NCBI GenBank assembly: GCA_033977485.1
Contig: CM066984.1
Location: forward strand, 43,469,100 to 43,533,099
Length of the DNA stretch: 64,000 nt
Source of the DNA: Hydrangea macrophylla
Lineage: Eukaryota > Streptophyta > Magnoliopsida > Cornales > Hydrangeaceae
Direction: 5' to 3'
This document shows, piece after piece, positions 21,585 to 32,322 of this stretch. The notes below the pieces were generated by a model. The model saw only the letters and a list, made by a program, of their open reading frames with translations. It ran no database searches and was not told the origin of the DNA. The position numbers and the translations under genes were made by a program. Numbering within the stretch: the first letter of the stretch is position 1; the number at the start of each line of letters is the position of its first letter.

Positions 21585-23701
21585 TTAGTACATTTACTTT
21601 ATGGAATATTATTATATAATATTCTTAATATACTAAGTATAATTATTATATGGTAATAATATAATTATTATTTATATGGTAATTTATAAGTATAATATAA
21701 ATAAGTTTTAAGGGTATTTAAATAGTTAATAAATACCTATATGTATTTATAAATTCTAGAAAATTGGGGTAATGACCCTTGGACTATTTTTATTATATAA
21801 TGTAAATTATAAAGCTATAATATTATAGTATAGTATTTTTAATAATTATTACGGAGCTATTTTATGAGTATATTAATTATTAAAAATATCAAACGAGCTC
21901 CGAAAATTATGAGATAATTATTGGAATTGTATTTTAATATCTAGTATTTAATAAAAATACTTCTAAGTACTGATTTCACAGTATAGGTATATTTATGTAT
22001 TTAAATCCCTTTTCAGGTATTTTTGGGTATATGTTATCTTCAATAATTCATAATAAATAATCTAGGACTCCGAAAATTACGCGGTCAATCTCCATAGTCT
22101 TAGAATAATGTCTAGAACATTCCTTTAAAGTTTGGTGACTTTTCGACTCGGTCAAAAATACAGCCTGTCTTTTAGGGCCGCATTTGTGTAGTAAGCCATA
22201 CATATTACCTCGTAAAATGCGACGGACCCCGATTTGAGTTTAGTCAATGGCGTTGGACTTAGAATGACACATAGATCATTACCTTGAGGTTTATAACCTT
22301 ATTTGGTAAAATTACCATTTTACCCCTGGAGTTGCACTCACTCTTTATTATTGTTTATTCCGTTTATTATTGTAGAACTTGACGATTATCTGTTGTTCGA
22401 GGATCGGTGACTCGAGGTGAGTTTCCTAACCTCACTCTAATCCTAATAAGATTAATATAAGATGTTTAAAGCTACCTATATGAGATTTTTGTATAAGTAA
22501 TATGTTGATTTACGATGCCACATGTATTCCAATAATTATAAGACTATGCAAAGCATGTTATGGTAGTGCTATTGCATACGTGAGGGCATGTTAAGGGTTT
22601 TATCTATATGATTATTGGTATCAAATTCATGTTATGTAATCCATGTCTTATATGTTATGTTTCTGCTGCTAACTGTTAAATGCACATTTTACGATGGTTG
22701 TTAACTGGATTAGATAACGCATGCTATGTTAATAATAAAGAGAATGAAAGTGGTTTTGCATATGAGTATCGGCAGTGGACTCACTTGCATTTCATGACAT
22801 ATGTTAGCATGCATTGTATGAGAAAGAGAGGTGTTTGATGAAAATGTGAGTAAGATGAGATATGTAAATATGAAAGAGATGTGATTTCTAGATCCGATGG
22901 ATCAACGGCTGAAGAGCCGGGTGGACATGAACGGTTAGGGTTCCTAGCGCGCCTCTCGCTGTTGAAAATGTCCGGTGATGTGCATACGTGGCTGAAGACG
23001 TCCCATGTTTCGTTGAAGACGTCCGGCTATTGCTCTAATATACTTCTCAGCCGTGTAGACCACCGGTGAGAGCATACACATGGTTGAAGAAGTCCCATGT
23101 GCCAGTTCCATTGTTTACAGATAGTGTGCGCCGTGAAGACGTCCGGTGGCCTATCAAGGAATGAGTATGAATTGGTCGTGATAGCATGTTATCATCCTTG
23201 ATATACCGTGTGTTGTCAAGTGGAGGAGAACAAGAAAGTGAATGATGAGATTGAATTGGTAAATAAAAAGGGTTTGGTTTGAAATGATTTGGTTTTGGAA
23301 AGTTTTGGGTTTTAAAATAAAAAAAATGGTTTATGAAATGTGTCTGTTTTAAAAGTAAGAGTTGGGAGTGAGTCGCATTGGTCATGCATTTGCACGCACA
23401 AGGAAATAATAAGGAGAATGCATTCTATGATGTTATGTTTATCTGTCTACCTGTCATGTTGAGACCTCTGCTATGTCCGTGGTGAGAATGCGTCTTTTGA
23501 TAAAAATTAACCATGTATTAAGATACTAAATTATGACGTGAGTCGAGAGATGTTTTGTATTTATTGATTATTGTGCGGTTGAGACTCTCACTCAGCCTTG
23601 TTCCAAGGCTGATGGCATATTACGCCCTGGGCATTCGTATGCCCAGAGTGTTGCAGGTTGGGAGATAGATAGAAGAGTTCAGGATGCTGTGCCGTGGAGC
23701 C
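21585..23701 (+). repeat. LTR B, middle part
   Basis: This stretch follows element C and is continuous with 10615-12442. The first 500 bp are strongly AT-rich. From 22890 to 23160 it has a GC-richer patch with repeats of GAAGACGTCC and GAAGTCCC, matching the reverse complement of the patch at 49000-49200 in LTR G. No coding sequence. Confidence 0.7.
23593..23611 (+). other. Conserved LTR hairpin (B)
   Basis: CAGCCTTG, loop TTC, CAAGGCTG: a perfect 8-bp stem followed by a GATGGC tract. LTR G has CAGCTTTG/CAAAGCTG at the equivalent place, a paired change that keeps the stem. Confidence 0.65.
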
Positions 23702-23991
23702 TGTAGACACCCCATTTTGTCGGCTATCAGATTTAGAAGACCCATAGCTTGGTGGTTCACAATGATCGTAAAAGACTCAAAAGGACTCTCGGAAGTCAGC
23801 TCTATCTCTCAGAATGCTCAGAATGACCAAAATGCCCCTGAAAGCCCGAAAACTCCCAGATTTGGTCCCAAAGTTCTGAAAACATGCTACGTCGTAAGAA
23901 AAGTGATAAAATGAGTTTTTAAGAAAAATCGGATGAAATCGTCAACTCCCAGAGACCCCCGGAAGTCCCGGAAGTTCCCGGAAAGTCCCCG

Positions 23992-24060
23992 TTGACCGGT
24001 TTGACCAAGGTTTGACTAGGTTTGACCAAGGTTTGACCAGGTTTGACCAAGTTTGACCGA
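23992..24060 (+). repeat. TTTGACC tandem array (W-box-like)
   Basis: Seven TTGAC cores within about 65 bp in units of GGTTTGACCAA and GGTTTGACCA; three more follow at 24192-24223. TTGAC(C/T) is the core of the WRKY W-box. It lies about 700 bp upstream of the TATA box of H. Confidence 0.8.
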
Positions 24061-24740
24061 AATCGTCCGAATTCACCAAAATCATTCTAAATCATAAAAA
24101 AAGGTGTTAAAACAAGTTCCAAAAGAAAATCGAGCGAAAACATCAGCTCCCGGGAACTCCCGGAGGTTTCCAGAACTTCCCGGGAATCCCAGGTTTGACC
24201 AGTTTGACCAAAATTTGACTTCAGAACCGGGGCGCCGAAACAATTTTCAAATATTTTTCATGAATACTAGAGGTCAATAGCTTTCCAACGGTATGTCATA
24301 CATAATTTCGGGATTTAAAACGAATTTATTATGAATTTCCAAAGGTGAAAAAGGCGATCAAATCGGCTTTTATCGCGAATACCGCAAAACTTTTCAAAGT
24401 GACCTATCCCCGAACTATTATTTATGTAAAGTAGACTCCATTACCTTTCCAACGGTATATCACAACCTCGATTTGGAGTTCGTATGCATTTTCTGTGAAT
24501 TTCGGACAAAATAAGGCCTTTTCGCGAATACCGGAACTTCAGGGGGCCTAAACAGCATTATCCAGACGAAGGGAGGAGCATTGCCGCCGCGGCACTCTCC
24601 TCCAGAACAGTGTATTTTTGTAATTAAGTTTGTGGTCTCATTTTGATTAATTAAAAGCCAAAACGACATAGTTTTATGATTTCAGATGTTTGGAGCCAAT
24701 GGGAGTACTTTCTAAATCCCAAAAACACCCTAAGTTGGCC

Positions 24741-24748
24741 TATATAAA
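24741..24748 (+). promoter_or_regulatory. TATA box of H
   Basis: TATATAAA in a GGCC-TATATAAACACCCC context, the best promoter candidate in H. Confidence 0.5.
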
Positions 24749-27278
24749 CACCCCATTACTCCTCATTTTAGGGGGGGTCAAATGTGAGTTTTGGAAAAGT
24801 TTGGGAGAGAAAGTTGTAGAGATAAGGTTAGAGTGGAGAGAAAAGAAGCTTTCTTCTTTGATTTTCAAAAACAAAAGTGAGTTCTAACTTTGTTTTTACT
24901 TCATTACTTCCATTTACTTCAACATTCAATACTCCCAACCACCATTTTAGTGAGCATTTAAGAGAATGGAAGCTTCTTCCATGTCTAGTGTCATTACATA
25001 TGAGTGAAACACCAATCTACAAGTCTCATGCTTCATGAATATCATCTATTGATCATTATCTACTTGCTTGTTCATTTATTGTTCATCTCTTCTTATCCCA
25101 TTTCTTTTTGATTTTCTTTATTTACTTACTAGTTCATCATCATCTAAGTGATGACATGAAGTTTGGGGTGAGTGAATCCTTATGGATAGTAGCTCTTGAC
25201 CTCAAAAACATGTTTGATAGATGATGATCATAACCTCAATACTTCCAAGGTATTCTTGGAATGTATTGAAGTTATGTTCAAAAATAAAATAAATCTCTCC
25301 AACAATCTTGGAGGTTCTTAATGATAAGTTTGATGTAGGTATTCTAAGTGGCTATGATCCTTATTGAGTGTTGAAAATATGTTTTCAAAACATCTATTTC
25401 AAAACCCCTCTCAATCCCTCTCATTTGGTTTCAAGAAACAAAACTTTATTTTCTCCAAAATCTTCAAAACAATGAGTCAAAACAGTGAGTGAGTTGAGCT
25501 CAAAGATTTTTCTAGAACTCAATACTCAACATATGGATACAAGGCCACTTATAAAGTCTTCCTAACTCATTGGAGAACACCCATGATTTTTGGTTTGACT
25601 TGGAAGTACTTGGAAATGGTCCATTTGGGTCCCAACATTCCTTCCAAACATTCTGTTTTTTGCTGTCACAGCAGCTAGGTCAACTTACGACCTCTTTTCC
25701 AGAACACTTTTCCAAAAGGGGTGGTCCTAACTTATTTTTCCCTTAAAATTCAATGTCTTAGGAAACTTTCTGTATAAAATGGGCCTCTAGATCATTCGTT
25801 TTCATTTTCTAAGATGTTTCAACATTTCAGTCGACAGTACGAACTCTGTTTCTGAGTGACCTCTGTTGTTTATATGATTTCTCTCAATCTGTGATAGTTA
25901 TTAAGGATTGGATTTTTGGGTTGTGTTCTAGACACAATAATGAACATGTCCATAAAAAATCATGCATTGAAAACATTCCTAACCCCTCTTTTCAAATTTC
26001 CAAAGATGATGCTACTGTTCTGTCCACTATTCACAGCAAGCATACCTTAACTTTCATTCTTTGATTTAATGCTTATATGCATTCCAAATTAGCTCATATC
26101 TTAGGAAGTAGTTCATACTACATTTGTATATATCCCATGTTGATTTAATACATTCATTCATGCACATTTTAGACTTCTAAGTCATTTTAGAAATCCATGT
26201 ACACAAAACACACTACAACCTTTGCACATTTTAGATACATACATTGCATTCATGCAAGATTTGGGGTTTTTGTAACTCTTAATCCAAGGAGATTATAAGG
26301 AATGAACTTGATCACACATTCATGCTTCCCCTTTGATCTAATCATCCTTTCTCATCCGTCCCGGGGATTGAGAGATCTTCTTTTCTCAAGAATAACATGC
26401 ATCATACTAGCTTGCTAAGCATATTTTGATTTCTTTGTTTATTTGTTTCAAGAATAATTCATGCCCCCTTTAGATTAGGAAACATTGATTAATTGATATA
26501 TGATTAGATAATTTTTCCTAGGTTTATTTGTGTGATTTTCACTTTACATTGTATGATATTTGACTTAGATTTTATGAATGATATCCTATCTTTTGATTTT
26601 CAATTTCAAGATTCTTATGTGATGTAATATACTATCATAGTATTAATTGCCGAACCAAACCTAGTATAAGATGATTATTTGGATGCTAATTGAGGCCTGT
26701 CGAGAGACGGGGCGAGTTGAGGGTGTTTTAGTCGCGACAAAGGCTCCTTCCTCTCTCGTACCAAAACCCCGAGCCAAGTTCTTTGGTTATGAAGGACCGG
26801 TGCCCTTTATCCATTTGGGTGAGTCAAATTAGGTTTCTTGGTTCCTTAAAGACCAAGTGGCGACTCTGTATCTGTTTTCAACAGACCATTTTCTTTTCTT
26901 TGATCCAAGTCAAATTCCTTTTCAAAACAATCTCAAACAAGAGAAGTGGTCCACTTCCGGTATCCACAGAGCCAAGGAGAATAAAGCCTTGCCCAAGTTC
27001 TGATAGACAGTTTCTCAAGTTTTTAAGCTTATGTAAATTGCTTAGTATGGCTTCTTATATTAGGATTGTAGCTATTATAACTCTTGTTTAATTGTCGCTG
27101 CTGTATTTATACTCTGGTAAGTTTAGGTCATGCTTATGCTCTAGCATTTTCCCTTATGATTGCATGGTGCGGAGTTAGAAGGACAGGTTGGTTAACAAAC
27201 TAGTCACGTGTCTACAGACCCATAAAGGAAAATTTTTATTTTCCCTATTTTTGGCTTACTCCAGGGCGTGACACTCTT

Positions 27279-27315
27279 CGACCCATCCACGTGTCGTGAA
27301 TTTTGGGGCGTTATA
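27279..27315 (+). repeat. 5' LTR of element A, last 37 bp
   Basis: After B and its TSD, the A LTR resumes and ends GGGGCGTTATA. The other A LTR ends with ...GTGAATTTTGGGACGTTACA, so the terminal CA has mutated to TA here. Confidence 0.8.
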
Positions 27316-27318
27316 GAT

Positions 27319-27330
27319 TGGTAACAAAGC
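27319..27330 (+). other. PBS of element A
   Basis: TGGTAACAAAGC, two mismatches from the initiator-Met PBS, three bases after the LTR end. It shows that A reads on the plus strand at this side. Confidence 0.75.
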
Positions 27331-29344
27331 TAACCGGGTTCGAATACTTGGTGCTCTGGGAGTTTACTGGGTTTAACCATGGCTTCTTTCAGATGCTTTA
27401 AGATTTCAATTATGCTTTTTTCATTTGCTTTACATGGTTCTTTTAGTTCATGAAGTTGAGAGAGAGCTTGCTTAAGTGTTATATGCCTGTGGGATTATAG
27501 GCTCACATGACATATGTGATTTTGCGTTTACATTTTGTGCCTATTTGCTTTCATGTATATGCTTTATATGTTTACACTATTGTAACATAATGTATTGGTT
27601 AGCACATTACGCAATGGATTTTCATGTTATAAATGAAAAGGATGAAAAGTATGTTTACTTGCCTTCGGGATTATATAATAACATACTAATGTGTTTATGT
27701 GCTTATGTGATTACTTATTTCTATATCACTGAATTGTTAAGCATGATAAAAATAGCATGCTAAGATAATAATTGATGTTTTATGTGTTTAGAGTAGCTTA
27801 TACGCGTACTCATAGATACTTTGATCGGCATTTCATAATAAGATTTCTTAGGTAGAAAATCTAAAAGATAAGTTTTGAACTTGTGAAAACCAACATATTA
27901 ATATGTTGCTCATATTTGAAAACCTATATGTATATGTACCTTTGAAGTACTTAAAAGATGTTTTCTAACTCGACGAATAACTTATTGGTTCTAATGACGC
28001 AGCGTTATGTATTATTAGACGATTTATATAGGTTGAGTCTTCAAACTCGGGGTATTCCTACATTTTCGCGTACATTCTTGAGATGCTTACCTTTGGGTGG
28101 CATGGGTTTTATTTCGCATATGATGCAAAGCCTCTCTAAAGGCTATGTTGATCTTTGTGAGAGCATTCTATCTTGACAACCCTCGATTGTGGCTAGTAGT
28201 CTATATATAGCACATGGCTACGAACACTTCTTGTTTATCGTTGGAATAGTTCTTCCTTCTTATAGGACTGTCGTACTCTTTGTTCTGTGAGAATTTCATC
28301 GTTCGGATGTCAGTTTGACATTGTAATTACTCTTTTGAGTAAATTACGAGTTTTCTATCATATGGTTGGTCGGTTGACTCAAATTTCTGGTGATTGCTTT
28401 GATTTTCACAATCAGATTATCGTTTCACTATGTAACCATTGCGTATGATCAAATTCTATCATATGAATAGTTGTGAGGATTCTAGATTTTGTGGGGAATA
28501 GATTTGTGTTATTCCAAGTCTATTAGTTCCTTTATTCGGTAGTTTTCACATTTGAGTGAATTCCGCGACTCTGAGGATCGTCTCTTCTTTTGAGACTGCG
28601 TATCCTGCTGATTGGTGAAATGCTTTCTATGAGTTGTTTATCGATTGTTATCAATTTTTATTATGACTTTAATTGAGGATTCATTGTTAACATTTTGTGG
28701 TTAATGCTGTGACATTGGTCTTAGAAACATGTATTTTCTGTTATTTCTTCAGTTGTGAGTAAGTATAGATTCTCGTATACGTTGTACTTCATGGAAGTGG
28801 GTTTATTCTTGATCCTTATGATCTTTTAGCTCTTGCTAGAGCATTGTGGTTCCATTGTTCCAAGTACTTTCAGCACGTTTGTACCTTGTTGATTCGATTC
28901 TCGTGATTGAGGCTTGTTGATTTCAAACTAGACCACCCTTAAGTTTTGAACTTGGGTATATCGCACTGTAGTGGTATGATGACCTTTTTCTTTAGACTTG
29001 TTGATTCTTGAATCAATCTTTCTCCAACAGTTTTGCCTTATTAAATTTTTGGAATTTATTTCGTTGAATTCGAACTTGAGTTGTTGAACACTCAGATCTT
29101 TCCCTACTTCTTGAGGGATAGATATTGTTAGATGATTTATTTTTGATACCCTCGATTTCGTCATCTTCATGAATTCGAGATCATACTGGTTTTGGTAGTA
29201 TGATCTCTGTTGTTGGTAGCCTTAATTTATTGTTTGCTAAGGCTTAAATTCGATTGCGTTTTATTATATGCCTTGAGGGCTAGTTGTTTCGCAATCGTGT
29301 GATCTTTTATACCTTGAATACTATGGTCGTTCGCATAGTACCTT
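27331..29344 (+). other. Internal sequence of element A, 5' part, non-coding
   Basis: About 2.0 kb follows the PBS. Short frames (the longest about 95 codons at 27476-27763) are AT-rich and show no retroelement motif. The block ends exactly at 29344, beside the inverted LTR, with no target duplication. Confidence 0.65.
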
Positions 29345-30956
29345 TGTAACGTCCCAAAATTCACAACACGTGGACAAGTCAAAGAGTCAAAGAAAGAGGT
29401 TAAGAAGAAGATGAGATCCTGTGTGGACCAACCAAACAGTGCAGAAGCTACAAGAGAATCCTACGTGGATTCCAAAGAAAAGTCAAAAGGTCAAGGATTG
29501 ACCCATGAGGACCAAACAGGTCAAATAGGGTCAATCAACATTACTCTGATTTTTAAAGAAGTTTTAAAATGATAGAAATAAGAAGTATCAAGAGGGAAAG
29601 AAAAAGAAGAAGATGTTTATTTTGAAAGTTTTCATGAAATTAAGGTTTGAGAATTTACAACCAAACGGCTCCTTAGGAATCAAAAGTAATATTTTTCTTA
29701 TAACATACAAGCCATGGGCTTAGTATAAATCAAATTAGATTTTAGAAATATTTGAGTTTGATCAAAATTCATAAGTCGGGCAGTAGGTCTTTCGAAGGTC
29801 CCGGATACATAACCATGGATATTAACAATGAGAATATTACAAGTTGAAAGTGAGTCCCAATACATGAACTCTAACAACATTACCAAAAGTGTAACGAGCT
29901 AACACGTGCCCAAGCTAGGTCATAGCTTACAAATGACATAGATGAAAGAATTAAGATCAAAGTGCTTATAAGTTCCATAATTCGAATCTAATGGTTACAA
30001 TTTCAAATTTACAATTATTACAAGTCTAACAAATGAACTATGTTATGCAAGTTCAAAAGAATATGATTTATTGCGAGGAGCTTTCAAAAACATAAGGTTA
30101 AGGCATCGGGCTATTCATGGGCCTTGCCCCTATCAAGATCAGCTGAAAAAGAGTTTTTATAGATTCATTAAGCACAACGGCTTAGTAGAAAACATTATAG
30201 ATATACAAGATGGATCCCATAACTAAAAATGAAATGTGGTGCCATGAATGTTGCCTAAGCATTGCAACTGATGAGCCCTCGGGCCATGCACACATGTTCA
30301 CTCACCTCGTTACCGGACTATGAGCCACCCCCCACTGGGAATGTAGCATACCAACTTTTCGATAGCTAGTCGAATATAAGTTGGAGTTTGGTACGTTCTT
30401 AAGTACGTCCACCCTGTCCTCACACACAACCCACATCCGAATTTTTCACATCATTTTAACCCTATTTTGGGATTTCTCATATGCAAATCATGCTGTGCTA
30501 TGAGATGTGCCCACTTGGCAACAATGCACGTTAATTCTATGATTCGAATTCAAGTATGATATATCAAGAATGAAATCAATAATTCCATTAGACATTTGCA
30601 ACCTTTGAACTTTTCACAATAATTAAGGTAAGCATGAGTTCTACCATTTAAAGAACTAATACTAACACATACTCATGCTTTTAATTTAGCAATAAGGCTT
30701 AATCCATATAAACAAATTAGTCATCAATTAGCAACTAAGAAAATAAGCACATAATCTCATTTAAGCATTTAATCAACTAATTAACAAGTAGACATGTAAA
30801 TCACACAATCATGTGTATTAGGGGAGAATGCTAGTTAACCCACATATTCACTAATCCTAGCAATTAATCACAAATTAATTAAAGAGATAGGATAACATAT
30901 GTATGTAGATAATGTAATCTACCTTTCTCCTTGAAAATATAAGTGCAAGAGTGATA

Positions 30957-31665
30957 TGAACCCCGCCAACAATGTGACAAAACCCGTAACACGATTAATG
31001 CCTCGGACCGTTCTACTGTCAGATTCAAATGGAAAACCGCGACCCAACACCTATAACAGATGCGAACCTTGGTATAAAGGATGAAGACGCCACAATCAAG
31101 GATGGAAAACTCGATTGATAAGTCCAGGTATGAACGCCACAGAGTAAATCTGGTAAGTTCGAATAGTTCTTCAAAGAACCAAAGAGAAAACTCTCACAAT
31201 ATTATTAATGATCAAAACTGCATATTACAAACCCTAAAACTGTTTAAATAGCTGAGGCTTACAGTTGGGCCCTATAAGCCTACGAAATATTATGCCCCAA
31301 AATAAATTCGCCCAAAATTAAAATAAAACGAAACTAAAGGAATAAGGAAAGTTCCATAGTTGGCATGCAAGCCTACAATTCAGCAATTTAAGCAATTAAG
31401 AAAAAAATGACAATCAAATTCTAATTTTAGGAAAACTAAATTTTGACTTCAATCTTGAACTGCTGGATTATTCTTCTAGAACTTGAATTAGATTGAGACA
31501 TCTTTGTGGACCAAGCTCCACAGGCCTCCACGAATTTTCCTGAGACCAAACTTCTTGAATTAGCCCATTGAGTGCCTCTTTGAACTTCTTTGCCCGAGCC
31601 CTCGTAACTGGTCCAATTGGAATTTGAACTGGTTCCCTTGAAGACGTGCCATGATTTGCATCAAA
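30957..31665 (-). mobile_element. 5'-truncated Ty3/gypsy insertion
   Basis: The other A LTR reads uninterrupted across this point. The insertion is flanked by GATA (30953-30956 and 31666-31669). In minus sense it starts inside the C-terminus of a pol frame, reaches its stop at 31468, then continues through an untranslated region and what looks like one LTR (a TATTGTGAGAGTTTTCTC leader-like tract) ending GGCGGGGTTCA. A normal LTR element would be full length, so this is a truncated or recombined copy. Confidence 0.6.
31468..31665 (-). pseudogene. C-terminal tail of a gypsy polyprotein
   Basis: The residues PIGPVTRARAKKFKEALNG, followed by LIQEVW and LNLIQVLEE before the stop, are the tail seen in some plant Ty3/gypsy polyproteins. 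The frame runs open upstream into A LTR sequence by chance, so the apparent Met at 31722 is not a real start. No catalytic domain remains. Confidence 0.65.
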
Positions 31666-32094
31666 GATAGGAGAATCCAAGAGGAAATAAGAAGACCCAA
31701 GTGGTAGAGCTTCAATGAACAAGGAAATTAGAAAATCCTTCTTCCTCCTCTAGCCCATAGCTTGAGTTAGAAAACACCAAGGTGGAAAATAATGACACCA
31801 ATAGAGTGCCCTTGACTACTAGACCACTTTTGCTTCAAATAGCTTGCACCTAAAAATGAACCTTAGACCTCCAAAATGGAGCTTGAAGTCATAGTAAACA
31901 TAGGGAATTTTGGTTCTTCCAAAATAGAAGAGAGAATGAGTAGTATAGAGAGAGAGAGATAGATAAGAGAAATGAAAGGAAAAAGAAAATAAAAAGGGAG
32001 GGAGAAGGAGAGAAGGAAGCTTCCTAGGGAAGCTTAAGTGGTTGGGAGTGGTTGAGAGTGGTTGGGAGGTGACTTGTGGGTCTCGTCCTTGTCT

Positions 32095-32096
<2 letters not shown>

Positions 32097-32127
<31 letters not shown>

Positions 32128-32143
32128 ACACACCCACACACAA
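32097..32143. repeat. (CA)n microsatellite
   Basis: About 23 CA units with two CCC interruptions in the inverted A LTR; the other LTR has only a short GTGTGTGTG tract at 8878-8890. Confidence 0.95.
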
Positions 32144-32302
32144 ATATGTAACATACATATACACACATGTGTCATAACAAATACCAAAGTGATACCACAA
32201 GACCCAAATGTTAGGCATTGAAAATGTATAAGTCCAAAATGGGTCCACACATTGACCACCAAAATTACCACAATACCCTTAATAAAATTATAGATTTCTA
32301 CA

Positions 32303-32322
32303 TTCTACCCCCTTTAAAAGAA
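32303..32322 (-). other. Polypurine tract of element A
   Basis: On the minus strand TTTTAAAGGGGGTAGAA precedes the LTR start TGTAGAAATC. It marks this LTR as the 3' LTR of an element reading toward lower coordinates. Confidence 0.7.

Larger units (their letters stand above)
23702..27216. mobile_element. Long solo-LTR-like element H
   Basis: H begins TGTAGACACCCC and ends GTGTCTACA, giving perfect 9-bp inverted termini (TGTAGACAC/GTGTCTACA), and is flanked by GAGCC (23697-23701) and GACCC (27217-27221), a 4-of-5 match. At 3515 bp, without coding sequence, it resembles the long LTRs of Tat/Ogre-type gypsy elements, which often start TGTAGACACC. A plus-strand TATA box (24741) and a following ORF-free leader suggest plus orientation. 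A CAAGTGGCGACTC tract near 26853-26866 resembles a Tat-type PBS, so H could contain an LTR plus leader rather than an LTR alone. Confidence 0.6.
10615..27273 (+). mobile_element. Solo LTR B (Tekay-type), carrying C and H
   Basis: B begins TGTAGCACCC and ends GGGCGTGACA, flanked by CTCTT at 10610-10614 and 27274-27278. After removing C (12443-21579 plus TSD) and H (23702-27216 plus TSD), about 4.0 kb remains with no PBS, PPT or coding sequence, so it is read as a solo LTR. Its 3' half is related to LTRs F, G and the LTR of E: a GAAGACGTCC-rich patch (22890-23150), a CTCACTCAGC hairpin at 23593 and the terminal TTTTCCCTATTTTTGGCTTA stretch. Confidence 0.75.
29345..32302 (-). repeat. 3' LTR of element A, inverted
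   Basis: In minus sense it starts TGTAGAAATC (32302) after a PPT and ends GGGACGTTACA (29345). It is 2958 bp because it carries a 709-bp insertion (30957-31665) and about 300 bp deleted from the other LTR. Its opposite orientation to the 5' LTR is the basis for the inversion model. Confidence 0.85.

Noticed and set aside
31468..31722. 84-codon gene starting at 31722
   Set aside because: The first part is A LTR sequence; only the part from 31665 belongs to a gypsy polyprotein tail.
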